Shown in pieces: positions 32,544 to 40,903 of a stretch of DNA of 64,000 bases. This DNA is from Deltaproteobacteria bacterium (GTDB lineage: Bacteria > Myxococcota_A > UBA9042 > DTJE01): NCBI GenBank assembly GCA_029547805.1, contig JAKPOP010000001.1, positions 62,001 through 126,000 of the forward strand. Reading direction: 5' to 3'. The translations under genes and the position numbers were made by a program. The notes under the pieces were generated by a model. The model had not been told where the DNA came from, did no database searches, and worked only from the letters and a program-made list of their open reading frames with translations. The first letter of the stretch is position 1, and every line of letters starts with the position of its first letter.

Positions 32544-34613
32544 TCAATCGCGGGGCCTGACGGGGGATGGGGAGGCCATGGCGACGAGGTCCAGGCCGGC
32601 GGCCTCCAGGCGGGCCAGGAGGTCCGTGATCCCGCGGACGACCTCCACGTCCCGGGAATCCCGCAGTGGGGTTTCGGAGGCGTGGGACACCAGGAGCCGG
32701 GGAGTTCGGGCGAAGCAAGGCCCTCCGGTGGAGGCGTCCCGGATCCGCAGGTCCAGTGGATGCCCCGCCACCTCGATTCGCAGGGAGATCGTCCCGGGGG
32801 AGGCGGGACCGAGTCCTGCCAGGCGGACCTCCGAGAGGACCGGGTGCCCCTGCGTTCGAGCCAGGTCCAGCATCGCCTGGATGGCGCGGCGGGCTTTGGC
32901 CAGACGCGGATCGGGAGAGGCGGCCCGGGTGGCGATCCCCGCTGTCCGGCCCGGGAGCAGGCATCGAGCCAGGAGTTCGCGGGTCGTGGTCGGCGGGTCG
33001 GCCCCTTCCAGGACCTCGATGGCCCGGGTGGCAACGTCCATCGGATCCCCGGGGGCGAGGCCCTCGGCGGCCCGTTCCCGGATCCAGGCGACGTCGGCAT
33101 CCCCGAACAGGGGCCCTCCCGGGCCGTCAGCCTGCCATCGCACCGCCAGCACCCGGATCACGGCCCCCGCCAGCAGCGCGGTCCGGGGGTCCTGGAATCG
33201 CCAGGCCCGCATGCCGGGCCGTACGGCTCCCTCCAGGGCCGTCGAGAAGGCCAAGGCAGGGTCCTCGAAGTGGTCGATCAGCAGGCCGTCGGCGGCCGCC
33301 AGGGCGGCGATGGGGGCATCAGAGTACATCTGGAGGGCGTTGGCCAGCCAGGTGCCGTCCTCCCCCATTCCCCGGGCCCGGTGCGCCTGGAGGCCCTCCC
33401 GGATGTCCGCCGGCCGGGTCCAGGGGGTCCAGGCGATATAGCCGTACGGTCGGGACACGACCAGCGTTCCCGGGAAGCGGGACTCCAGGTCGGCCATCAG
33501 CGACAGGAAGTCGTCGATCTGCCTGCGGGAGATCCCCTTGTTGAAGCGGGCGTTCTCGACCTCCGAGAAGGACTCGAGCCCCACCCGGAACAGCCAGAGG
33601 ACATGGCCCGCCGGCCGCAGCCGCGACAGCACCCGGGGCAGGGCCTCCGCCTGGGCCAGCACGGCGTCGATCCGGGGATGGAGGTAGAACGTGGACGGTG
33701 GGAGGTCCATCGCCAGCAGGCCGGTGACCAGGGGTTCCAGGCGGTTCAGCAGGCGGACGTCCTGGAACTCGTAGTGTCCGCAGTCCCGGCCCTCGGGCAG
33801 GGCGGTCCGGCGGATCGCCGCCACCTGGTCCAGGGCCTGGCGGACCGGGTCGCCCCGGGGGTCGATGCGGGGGGGCACCTGGTACGAGCAGAAGGTGCAG
33901 CCTCCACGCCGGGAGGCCCCCGACAGGTCGATGCCTGCATAGCAGGGGTTGTCGGCCACCGGGCGGGCATGGTCGCACCGGACCCCCGCGACGACCTGGA
34001 TCAGGGGCGCCAGGGCCCGGGAACGGTCCCCGACCATGCAGGCGTCGTATCGCGGCACCACCGCATCGGCGAGCCGGGACCCGGGGGAGACGTCCCCGGG
34101 AAGCGGTCGGTCCAGCCAGCGGGCAAACCAGTCCACGCGGGTCACCCGGTCGGCCTGGTCCAGCGGGGGGCGGGCGGGGCTCTCGGGCCCCGAGGCGACC
34201 TGGTCGAAGAGGGTCGGCCAGCCGGGACCGGCTGCCGGGGCCGAAGTGAGGCAGCGGGCTCCTGGAGCGGCACGCCGGAGGGCCACCGCCAGGGAATCCC
34301 CCGGGACCTCGCTGACCAGCAGGTGCGTGGGGGCAACGGCGGCCAGCGCCGCCTCCAGGGCCTCGGTGTCCTTGTCGTCGGGAGTCACGACGTAGTGGTC
34401 CCCCTCCCCTCCGGTGACCCGGGCCTGGCAGGTCCCGCCGACACACCACCATCGGCACGATGCCCCGAGGCGGTCGGCGAGGGCGGCCAGGAAGGGGAAA
34501 TACCAGGCCTGGTCGGTCCGGAACCGGAGGTCGTACACCAGTTCCACGAGGGCCAGGCGGGGGGACGACGGGGTGGCCTGGGTGCGGGGGTGCAGTGGGT
34601 CGTCCGGCGTCAT
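32544..34613 (-). CDS. radical SAM protein, unusual cluster spacing
   Basis: 689 residues. The N-terminal 200 residues look like a Rossmann-type (possibly B12-binding-like) domain. The [4Fe-4S] motif appears to be Cys224, Cys239 and Cys242 (NPC...GGCTFCSYQ), that is C-x14-C-x2-C rather than C-x3-C-x2-C. Conserved later features are YLHPRID, FRVGLESFSEVENARFNKG (typical of radical SAM enzymes of the Elp3/MiaB/HemN fold) and a C-terminal strand-rich tail. It is divergent from the ketosynthase operon and may act on its product. No clear Shine-Dalgarno at the ATG at 34613; a start further in is possible. Confidence 0.75.
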   Translation of the reverse strand: MTPDDPLHPRTQATPSSPRLALVELVYDLRFRTDQAWYFPFLAALADRLGASCRWWCVGGTCQARVTGGEGDHYVVTPDDKDTEALEAALAAVAPTHLLVSEVPGDSLAVALRRAAPGARCLTSAPAAGPGWPTLFDQVASGPESPARPPLDQADRVTRVDWFARWLDRPLPGDVSPGSRLADAVVPRYDACMVGDRSRALAPLIQVVAGVRCDHARPVADNPCYAGIDLSGASRRGGCTFCSYQVPPRIDPRGDPVRQALDQVAAIRRTALPEGRDCGHYEFQDVRLLNRLEPLVTGLLAMDLPPSTFYLHPRIDAVLAQAEALPRVLSRLRPAGHVLWLFRVGLESFSEVENARFNKGISRRQIDDFLSLMADLESRFPGTLVVSRPYGYIAWTPWTRPADIREGLQAHRARGMGEDGTWLANALQMYSDAPIAALAAADGLLIDHFEDPALAFSTALEGAVRPGMRAWRFQDPRTALLAGAVIRVLAVRWQADGPGGPLFGDADVAWIRERAAEGLAPGDPMDVATRAIEVLEGADPPTTTRELLARCLLPGRTAGIATRAASPDPRLAKARRAIQAMLDLARTQGHPVLSEVRLAGLGPASPGTISLRIEVAGHPLDLRIRDASTGGPCFARTPRLLVSHASETPLRDSRDVEVVRGITDLLARLEAAGLDLVAMASPSPVRPRD

Positions 34614-34657
34614 CCCGTAAGGATACGGGACCAGCGCCCTCCGTCAACGCGGTCCGA

Positions 34658-34686
34658 TTGACAGGGGGAGGTCCATTTCCCAGAAT
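34658..34686 (+). promoter_or_regulatory. sigma-70-type promoter of the ketosynthase operon
   Basis: TTGACA (34658-34663), 17-base spacer, CAGAAT (34681-34686). Predicted start near 34693, about 21 bases before the ketosynthase ATG. Confidence 0.55.
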
Positions 34687-34713
34687 CGGCCAGTCTCTGC
34701 GGGATGTCGGGTC

Positions 34714-35889
34714 ATGGAGGCGCTGCCGGTCCTGGCGATGGGGCAGGCGAGTCCGCTCGGCCGCACCCCTGACGAGGTGCGGGCGGCCCTCCGGGCTGGC
34801 CGGCGCGGCCTCCGCCGGGACCTCCCCGAATGCCCCGAACTGGGGGCCCCCCTGGGAGTCGTCCCCGGGGACCTGCCACCCGTTCCGCAGGGCCTCGAGG
34901 CCTTCGACACCCGGTGCCACCGGCTGCTGGCAGTGGCCCTGGCGGCCGTGCAGCCGTCGGTGGATTTCTGGAAGGAGCGGGTGCCATCCCATCGCATTGC
35001 CGTCGTGGTGGGGACCTCGGCCTCGGGCAACCGGGACCTGGAGCGGCACCTGGCCGCCGGGACCCCGGAGGCCCCCTTCGACTACCACCGGCGCCAGTCC
35101 TTCGGGGCCGCGGCGGACTTCGTGGCGCGGCTGCTGGGGGTCCAGGGACCGGCCTTCACCGTCTCGACGGCCTGCTCGTCCGGGGCCCAGGCCTTCGTCT
35201 CCGGGGCCGGCCTGATCCGGTCGGGGCGCTGCGACGCGGTCGTGGTGGCCTCGGTCGATGCCCTGTGCCGGACCACCTGCTTCGGGTTTCGGTCCCTGGG
35301 CGTGATGGACCCGGACTTCTGCCGTCCCTTCGACGCGAACCGCCGGGGCCTCAATCTCGGCGAGGGGGCCGCGGCCTTTCTGCTGGCCCGGGAGCGTCCC
35401 TCGTCGTGGGAGGGCCCGGACCTGCGCCTGGCAGGGTTCGGGGCCTGTTCCGAGGCCCATCACATGACCGCCCCGGACCCCGAGGGGGAGGGGGCCTTCC
35501 GGGCCATGGCCGAGGCCCTGTCCCAGGCGGGGATCGGGCCCGAGGACATCGGCTACGTGAACGCCCACGGTACCGCCACCCCGGCCAACGACGGGTCCGA
35601 GTCCCGGGGCATCGTCCGGGCCCTGGGAACCCGGGTGCCCTGCTCCTCGACGAAGGGCTACACCGGACACCTGCTGGGGGCGGCCGCAGGGGTCGAGGCC
35701 TTCGTGACCCTGCTGGCGCTGGTGGACGAGGTGCTGCCCCGGAACCTGGGACTGGAGGACCTGGACCCGGAGGTGGAGGCCCTCATCCTCCGGGAGGACG
35801 AGGCGGCCCCGGGGATCCGGTTCGCCCTGTCGAACTCCTTCGCCTTCGGTGGCAACGACGTCTCCCTGGTCTTCGAGGTCCGTCGATGA
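34714..35889 (+). CDS. beta-ketoacyl synthase (KAS I/II type)
   Basis: 391 residues with an intact condensing-enzyme triad: Cys154 in STACSSGA, His285 in NAHGTATP, His319 in GYTGHLLGAAAG. It catalyses decarboxylative condensation of acyl-thioester with malonyl-ACP. It starts an operon of four fatty-acid/polyketide genes whose order and content (KS, chain-length-factor-like KS, hotdog dehydratase, ketoreductase) resemble the core of aryl polyene or resorcinol-type clusters. No ACP, malonyl transferase or ligase is seen, so it may borrow these from primary metabolism. It overlaps the next gene as ATGA. The ATG has no good Shine-Dalgarno; the leader is short. Confidence 0.85.
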   Translation: MEALPVLAMGQASPLGRTPDEVRAALRAGRRGLRRDLPECPELGAPLGVVPGDLPPVPQGLEAFDTRCHRLLAVALAAVQPSVDFWKERVPSHRIAVVVGTSASGNRDLERHLAAGTPEAPFDYHRRQSFGAAADFVARLLGVQGPAFTVSTACSSGAQAFVSGAGLIRSGRCDAVVVASVDALCRTTCFGFRSLGVMDPDFCRPFDANRRGLNLGEGAAAFLLARERPSSWEGPDLRLAGFGACSEAHHMTAPDPEGEGAFRAMAEALSQAGIGPEDIGYVNAHGTATPANDGSESRGIVRALGTRVPCSSTKGYTGHLLGAAAGVEAFVTLLALVDEVLPRNLGLEDLDPEVEALILREDEAAPGIRFALSNSFAFGGNDVSLVFEVRR

Positions 35890-36686
35890 GCGTCGCCTTC
35901 ATCCTCGCTGGGGCGGGACTGGTGGACGGGGATCGACCCGTCGGGGGCCGGCCCTGGCAGGTCCCCGAGGAGTTCATTCCCAGAAACGTCCGGCGACGCC
36001 TCTCCCGACTGATCCTCCAGGGCCTCCAGGTGACCTGGGCGGCCTCGGACCCCGGGGCCGACGTCCCGCTGGTCTTCGGCACCGCCAACGGCGAGATCGA
36101 GACGATTGCCGCGCTGCTGCCCGTCGTGCTGGGGCCGGACCCGGCGGTCTCGCCGACGCTGTTCCACAACTCGGTGCACAACGCGGCGCCGGGCTACTGG
36201 GCGATCCTGGCCCGGCGGCTCGCCGCCTCGACGACCGTCACCGCCGGCCCGGCGACCTTCGAGATGGCCCTGCTGGAGGCGGTCTGTCGGCTTCAGGGCG
36301 GGGCCCCCCAGGTCCAGGTGACCGCCGGCGACGAGGCGATTCGCACGGCCTCCTGGGCCGATCCGGGCCACTGCACCCGGGACTTCTGCGGGTCCCTGCG
36401 CCTGGCGGCGAGGCCTCCGGATGGGGTGCCCTGCCTCGGGGTGATCGAGTCCCTGGACCACGGGCCGCCGGAGGACCACGGGTTCTCGGAGGACCCGGAG
36501 GAGGTCCGGGTCATCGACCTGGACGCCCTGCCCGGCGGCGACCGCCATCCCTGCGCCTCCCTGCACCGGGTGCTGGAGTTCCTGCTGGGCCCGCCGGGTG
36601 CCCGGCGCCTGCGACTGCGGCGGGCCCTCCCGGGTGGGTCGGTGCTGGAGGCGGTGTTCCGCCGGGAGATGGGGCCCGATGACTGA
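35886..36686 (+). CDS. beta-ketoacyl synthase chain-length-factor-like protein
   Basis: 266 residues, similar to the truncated 'ketoacyl-synt_2' family found beside aryl-polyene KS enzymes. It has the family block LFHNSVHNAAPGYWAIL (residues about 95-110) but no STACSS nucleophile, so it probably forms a heterodimer with the ketosynthase and sets chain length rather than catalysing condensation. Coupled to both neighbours: ATGA overlap before it and an eight-base overlap after it. Confidence 0.75.
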   Translation: MSVAFILAGAGLVDGDRPVGGRPWQVPEEFIPRNVRRRLSRLILQGLQVTWAASDPGADVPLVFGTANGEIETIAALLPVVLGPDPAVSPTLFHNSVHNAAPGYWAILARRLAASTTVTAGPATFEMALLEAVCRLQGGAPQVQVTAGDEAIRTASWADPGHCTRDFCGSLRLAARPPDGVPCLGVIESLDHGPPEDHGFSEDPEEVRVIDLDALPGGDRHPCASLHRVLEFLLGPPGARRLRLRRALPGGSVLEAVFRREMGPDD

Positions 36687-37107
36687 CGACATCCCCCCCA
36701 TCGAGGACCTGCTGCCTCACCGGGGGCCGATGCGGCTGATCGACCGGGTGGTGGCCTGGGAGCCCGACCGGGTGGCCTGCCGGGCGGTGGTGCGGCCGGA
36801 CAACCCGTTCCTCCGGGACGGGCGGCTCGAGGCGGTGGCCCACATGGAGTTGATCGCCCAGGCCGCTGCGGCCCACATCACGCTGGCGGACCCCCTGCGC
36901 CGGCCGATCCGGGGCTACCTGGTCGCTGCCCGGGATCTGGTCCTCGCCCGGGAGGCGGAGGTCCTCCTCGGGACGACGCTGGAGGTCTTCGTGCAGGAGG
37001 TCGCCCGCCTGGGAGCCTTCGCCTCCTATGAAGGTCGCGTGACCCTGGGCGACCAGGTGATGGCTCAGGGCAACGTGAAGGTCTATCGCCGGGAGGACGA
37101 ACCATGA
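36679..37107 (+). CDS. hotdog-fold 3-hydroxyacyl-ACP dehydratase (ApeP-like)
   Basis: 142 residues. The [15 protein letters not shown] opening is that of FabA/FabZ-type and ApeP-type dehydratases; the later [13 protein letters not shown] block holds the active-site-like acid (Glu) on the hot-dog helix. It would dehydrate the 3-hydroxyacyl intermediate made by the ketoreductase downstream. GGGAG sits nine bases before the ATG; overlap of eight bases with the chain-length-factor gene. Confidence 0.8.
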   Translation: MTDDIPPIEDLLPHRGPMRLIDRVVAWEPDRVACRAVVRPDNPFLRDGRLEAVAHMELIAQAAAAHITLADPLRRPIRGYLVAARDLVLAREAEVLLGTTLEVFVQEVARLGAFASYEGRVTLGDQVMAQGNVKVYRREDEP

Positions 37108-37835
37108 CGTTCCGGGGACGCCGGGCCCTGGTCACCGGGGCCAGTCGGGGGATCGGCCGGGCCATCGCCCTGGACCTGGCGGCTCGGGGGATCGAGGTGC
37201 TGGTGAACTACCGGGAGCGCCGTGACGCGGCGCTGGAGGTCTGCGAGATGGCGGCCCGGTCCGGCGGCCGCGCGTTGCCCGTACCCTTCGACGTGACCCG
37301 AGGAGACCAGGTGGAGGCGGCCCTGGCGCCCTATCTGGAGGGGCCCGAGGGCATCGACTTCGTGGTCAGCAATGCCGGGGTCACCGCCGACGGCATCTTC
37401 GTGGGACTGGACGAGGAGGCCTGGCACCTCCCGATCCGGACCTCTCTGGACGGCTTCTTCCACGTGGTCCGGCCCCTGGCCCGGCAGATGGCCCGGCGGC
37501 GCTACGGCCGCATCGTCGTGATCTCGTCGGTCTCGGGGCTGGTGGGCAACGCCGGGCAGGTGAACTACTCGGCGGCCAAGGCGGGCCTGGTGGGGGCGAC
37601 GAAGGCCCTGGCCCGGGAACTGGCGGCCCGCAACGTGACGGTGAACTGCGTGGCCCCGGGGCTCATCGACACCGAGATGTCCGCCTCGGCGCCCCGGGAG
37701 GCCATGGAGCAGGCCATCCCGATGCGCCGCGCCGGTCGCCCCGAGGAGGTCGCGGCGCTGGTGACCTTCCTGTGCTCCGACCAGGCCTCCTATCTCACCG
37801 GACAGGTGATCGCGGTGGACGGCGGCCTCACCTGA
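37104..37835 (+). CDS. fabG: 3-ketoacyl-ACP reductase, FabG type
   Basis: 243-residue short-chain dehydrogenase. NADPH-binding TGASRGIG (11-18), Asn at NAG (90-92), catalytic Ser142, Tyr155 and Lys159 (YSAAK), and the FabG-like ending [11 protein letters not shown]. It reduces the beta-keto group made by the operon's ketosynthase. ATG overlaps the dehydratase stop (ATGA). It could instead serve general fatty-acid synthesis; its position in the four-gene operon favours a dedicated role. Confidence 0.9.
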   Translation: MTFRGRRALVTGASRGIGRAIALDLAARGIEVLVNYRERRDAALEVCEMAARSGGRALPVPFDVTRGDQVEAALAPYLEGPEGIDFVVSNAGVTADGIFVGLDEEAWHLPIRTSLDGFFHVVRPLARQMARRRYGRIVVISSVSGLVGNAGQVNYSAAKAGLVGATKALARELAARNVTVNCVAPGLIDTEMSASAPREAMEQAIPMRRAGRPEEVAALVTFLCSDQASYLTGQVIAVDGGLT

Positions 37836-37994
37836 CGTCCTCGCCCGTCCCATCAGGGATCGCCCGACCAGCCTGGTCCGCCGTCTTGTCCCAGGGGCAC
37901 CGGGCGGGTTTCCGGGGCGATCCGGGCGGAACGTCCAGGCAGATGGCAACCGGTCGTGGGGGGATGTCCAGGGCGCAGTCAGGCCCGATTCGGG

Positions 37995-39710
37995 CTACTT
38001 CTCGAGGATCAGGAACTCGACCCGGCGGTTCTTGGCCCGGGCCTCCTTGGTCTTCTCCGGGACCAGGGGCTTCGTCTCGCCGAAGCCCACCGCCTCGAGC
38101 CGCTCGGGGGCGACGCCCTTCGAGATCAGGTAGGCGCGGACCGCCTCGGCCCGGGCCTGGGAGAGTTTGAGGTTCTTGTCATCGGGCCCCACGTCGTCGG
38201 TGTGCCCGGCGACCTGCAGTCGCTTGATGAAGGGGTTGTCCTGGAGCACCTGGGCCACCGCGTCCAGGATCCCGAAGGAGACGGGCTTGATGGTCGCCTT
38301 GTTGGTGTCGAAGAAGACCATCTCCAGGATCTCGATCCGCTCGGCGGTCAGGCGCACCTTCTCGGGGGTCGGCGGCGGGCAGCCCTGGAGTTCCTTCCGC
38401 CCCGGGATATCGGGGCACTTGTCCTCGCCGTCGGCGATGCCGTCGCCGTCCTTGTCGGGGCAGCCGCCGGTGGCCTCGGGGCCCGGCTGGTCCGGGCACT
38501 TGTCCTTGAGGTCCGGGATCCCGTCGCCGTCCTTGTCCGGGCAGCCGTCGAACTTCGCCGGCCCGGGTTCCTTCGGGCAGCGGTCCTTCGAGTCCTCGAT
38601 CCCGTCGCCATCCTGGTCCGGGCACCCCTGGAACTTCTCCAGGCCCGGGACGTCGGGGCAGCGGTCATTGGCGTCCAGGATCCCGTCTCGGTCCCGGTCC
38701 GGGCAGCCCTCGGTCTCGGCGGGCCCGGGGTCCGTCGGGCACTTGTCCTTCTCGTCGCAGATCCCGTCCTTGTCCGTGTCCTTCACGCAGCCCCGGTCGA
38801 TGGCCGGCTCGTAGGAGACCCCCAGGGTCACCCGGTAGGCCGGGCTGCCGTAGCCCTTCAGGGCCCCTCCGCCGGCGGCGGCCAGCAGCGCCACGGGGCC
38901 CACCCGGCCCCGGATGCCACCCAGGAAGTCCAGCCCGGTGGAGTACTTGCTGAAGGCCTCGTTCTCGACGCCGCCCCGGAACTCCATCGTCCCGATGCCC
39001 TCCAGTTTCCCGCAGATGAAGGGCACCACGAGGCCGGCTCCCACCAGCAGTTCATCGCCGATCCAGTACCCGCCGGCGGTATCGGGCACCCGGACGTTGG
39101 GTCGGAACCGGTACCCCAGGTTCACGGCCACGTTCCAGCCCCGGTACAGGTAGTCGGCCACCAGGGTCGTCGTGCTGGTCACCAGCCGGTCCCCGTTGAA
39201 GTCCTTCGGGGTGGCCGTGGGGAAGGTCAGATCCTCGGCGAGGGCCAGGCCGAAGCCCGCCTTCCGCTGCCGCCCGAAGAACGAGACCTTCGCCCCGAAT
39301 CGCAGGTCCCCCACCGAGACCCCCTCGGCCTTCTTGAGCGCCGAGAGGGCGTTGGGCTCGTCGCCGGTCGTGTAGAGGAAGACCGGCAGGCCCAGGGCCA
39401 GGTCCAGGTAGTCGCTGAGGCCCAGGGAGACGAAGAGGTCCCCCACGAACTGGTTTGTGACGGCCTTCAGCAGCACGTTGCCCGTGGACTGGTCCACGAT
39501 GGCCAGGGGCTTGTGGTTCCAGGTCAGGAAGAGCCCTCCCCCGGCCTTCAGGTGTCCCGGCTGGTTGCTGGTCTGGATCCCCAGGATGTCCCCGGGGTGC
39601 AGCGACGGCCGGTAGAGGTCCGCATTGAAGCGGGGGTTCTCCTGGGCCTGGAGGGCTGCGGCCGGCAGCAGGCAGGCCATCGCGATCAGCAGGCGGGTCA
39701 GGCGTCTCAT
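37995..39710 (-). CDS. OmpA-family outer-membrane protein with TSP3 repeats
   Basis: 571 residues. Signal peptide (MRRLTRLLIAMACLLPAAALQA), a predicted beta-barrel-like N-terminal region to about 290, about six thrombospondin type 3-like calcium units (D-x-D-x-DGI-x-D-x-x-D-x-CP, about 305-445), then an OmpA peptidoglycan-binding domain (VFFDTNKATIKP, VAGHTDDVG, LSQARAEAVRAYL, NRRVEFLIL). It probably anchors the outer membrane to peptidoglycan and binds calcium outside or in the periplasm. AGGAGG precedes the ATG at 39710. Confidence 0.9.
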   Translation of the reverse strand: MRRLTRLLIAMACLLPAAALQAQENPRFNADLYRPSLHPGDILGIQTSNQPGHLKAGGGLFLTWNHKPLAIVDQSTGNVLLKAVTNQFVGDLFVSLGLSDYLDLALGLPVFLYTTGDEPNALSALKKAEGVSVGDLRFGAKVSFFGRQRKAGFGLALAEDLTFPTATPKDFNGDRLVTSTTTLVADYLYRGWNVAVNLGYRFRPNVRVPDTAGGYWIGDELLVGAGLVVPFICGKLEGIGTMEFRGGVENEAFSKYSTGLDFLGGIRGRVGPVALLAAAGGGALKGYGSPAYRVTLGVSYEPAIDRGCVKDTDKDGICDEKDKCPTDPGPAETEGCPDRDRDGILDANDRCPDVPGLEKFQGCPDQDGDGIEDSKDRCPKEPGPAKFDGCPDKDGDGIPDLKDKCPDQPGPEATGGCPDKDGDGIADGEDKCPDIPGRKELQGCPPPTPEKVRLTAERIEILEMVFFDTNKATIKPVSFGILDAVAQVLQDNPFIKRLQVAGHTDDVGPDDKNLKLSQARAEAVRAYLISKGVAPERLEAVGFGETKPLVPEKTKEARAKNRRVEFLILEK

Positions 39711-39768
39711 GGGGTCCTCCTCCGTCTCAAGAGATTCACGGTCCGGTTCCCTGATTTCCGCAGGCCAG

Positions 39769-39774
39769 TATAAT
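39769..39774 (+). promoter_or_regulatory. perfect -10 box TATAAT in the divergent ompA/hydrolase gap
   Basis: TATAAT at 39769-39774 pointing to the hydrolase gene at 39824. No good -35 is visible. The opposite strand of the same spot reads TATACT, so the site could serve either direction. Confidence 0.35.
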
Positions 39775-39823
39775 CCGATTCCCGGGGAAAGGGGATCACG
39801 GCCCCGCTGTCCGAGGAGTCGTC

Positions 39824-40567
39824 ATGGAAAAGGGAACCCTGCTGTTCCTCCACGCCTATCCCCTGGATGGGCACCTCTGGGACCCCCAGGTGGAGTCCCT
39901 GGCGCCGGGGTTCCGGGCCCTGGCGCCCTCCCTGCCAGGCTTTGGGGGAAGGCCACCGGGACCCGACACGCTGGACGGCTGGGTCGACGAGGTCCTGGCG
40001 ATGCTGGACCGGGAGGGAGTCGGATCCTTCATTCCCGTCGGGCTGTCGATGGGGGGCTACCTGGCCTTCCGGATCGTGGAGAGGGTTCCCTGGCGCATCG
40101 CGGGCCTGGTGCTGTGCAACACGAGGGCCTCCCCCGATGCCCCCGAGGTGCGGGAACGGCGCCTGGACCTGGTCCGGAAGGCCCGGGAGGAAGGGATCGG
40201 CTGGCTGGCGGACCAGTCCGTTCCGCTGCTGCTGTCGGAGGAGACCCGGAAGATGCGCCCCACGGTGGAGTCCTACGTCCGGGAGGCCACTGGACGGGCG
40301 GACCCCGAAGGGGTGGATCGGGCGCTCCTGGCGATGCGGGATCGCCCCGACTCCCGCCCGCTGTTGCCGACGATCCAGGTCCCGGTGCTCTGCATTGCCG
40401 GTGCGGCGGATGCCTTGACCCCCCCGTCGGAGATGCAGGAGATGGCCACCCAGATTCCTCGGGCCACCCTGGTGACGCTGGCCGGGGCAGGCCACCTGTC
40501 GAACCGGGAGGCCACCGAGGCCTTCAACCAGGCCCTCCGGGAATACCTGGCGGCCCTGCCCGGCTGA
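39824..40567 (+). CDS. alpha/beta hydrolase
   Basis: 247 residues with the alpha/beta hydrolase layout: HAYPLDGHLWD oxyanion region, nucleophile elbow GLSMGG (Ser75), acid near AGAADALTP, and catalytic His in AGAGHLSNRE near residue 227. Similar enzymes are esterases, thioesterases or ring-cleavage hydrolases; the substrate is unknown. It is monocistronic between the divergent ompA gene and a convergent operon. A GAGG lies upstream of the ATG. Confidence 0.8.
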   Translation: MEKGTLLFLHAYPLDGHLWDPQVESLAPGFRALAPSLPGFGGRPPGPDTLDGWVDEVLAMLDREGVGSFIPVGLSMGGYLAFRIVERVPWRIAGLVLCNTRASPDAPEVRERRLDLVRKAREEGIGWLADQSVPLLLSEETRKMRPTVESYVREATGRADPEGVDRALLAMRDRPDSRPLLPTIQVPVLCIAGAADALTPPSEMQEMATQIPRATLVTLAGAGHLSNREATEAFNQALREYLAALPG

Positions 40568-40610
40568 TCGGCTTGAGGTTCCACGACGAGGACGTCCGGG
40601 GTCGGGCTGG

Positions 40611-40892
40611 TCAGCGGGACGGGTCCGTTCCCAGTGCGGCGGCCAGATGCCGGTCGCAGAGGGCCGTGGGGTCCCCCTCCTCCTGTCGTCGCGCCGCGCA
40701 GTCGGGACAGGACGCTGCCTGGAGGGCCACCTCCGCCTGTCGGGCGTCCTCCAGGGCGCCCCGGGGGCCCGCCAGGGGGTCCGGGTCCGGCACCCGCCGG
40801 GCCGGGTCCCATCCCGGGAGCGCCCGAAGGCGGCGGACCCCCTGCTGGACCAGCCGCTTGCGGGCCCGGCGGCTCGGGGGAATCGGGTCCAT
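40611..40892 (-). CDS. small Cys-containing protein
   Basis: 93 residues, very basic (Arg-rich at the N-terminus). Near the end is CPDCAARRQEEGDPTALCDRH, a C-x2-C...C-x-x-H arrangement that could bind zinc. No family recognised. GGAG lies six bases before the ATG at 40892, and the gene starts 11 bases after the dehydrogenase stop, so it is likely its co-transcribed partner. Confidence 0.6.
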   Translation of the reverse strand: MDPIPPSRRARKRLVQQGVRRLRALPGWDPARRVPDPDPLAGPRGALEDARQAEVALQAASCPDCAARRQEEGDPTALCDRHLAAALGTDPSR

Positions 40893-40903
40893 CGGGGCTC
40901 CGT

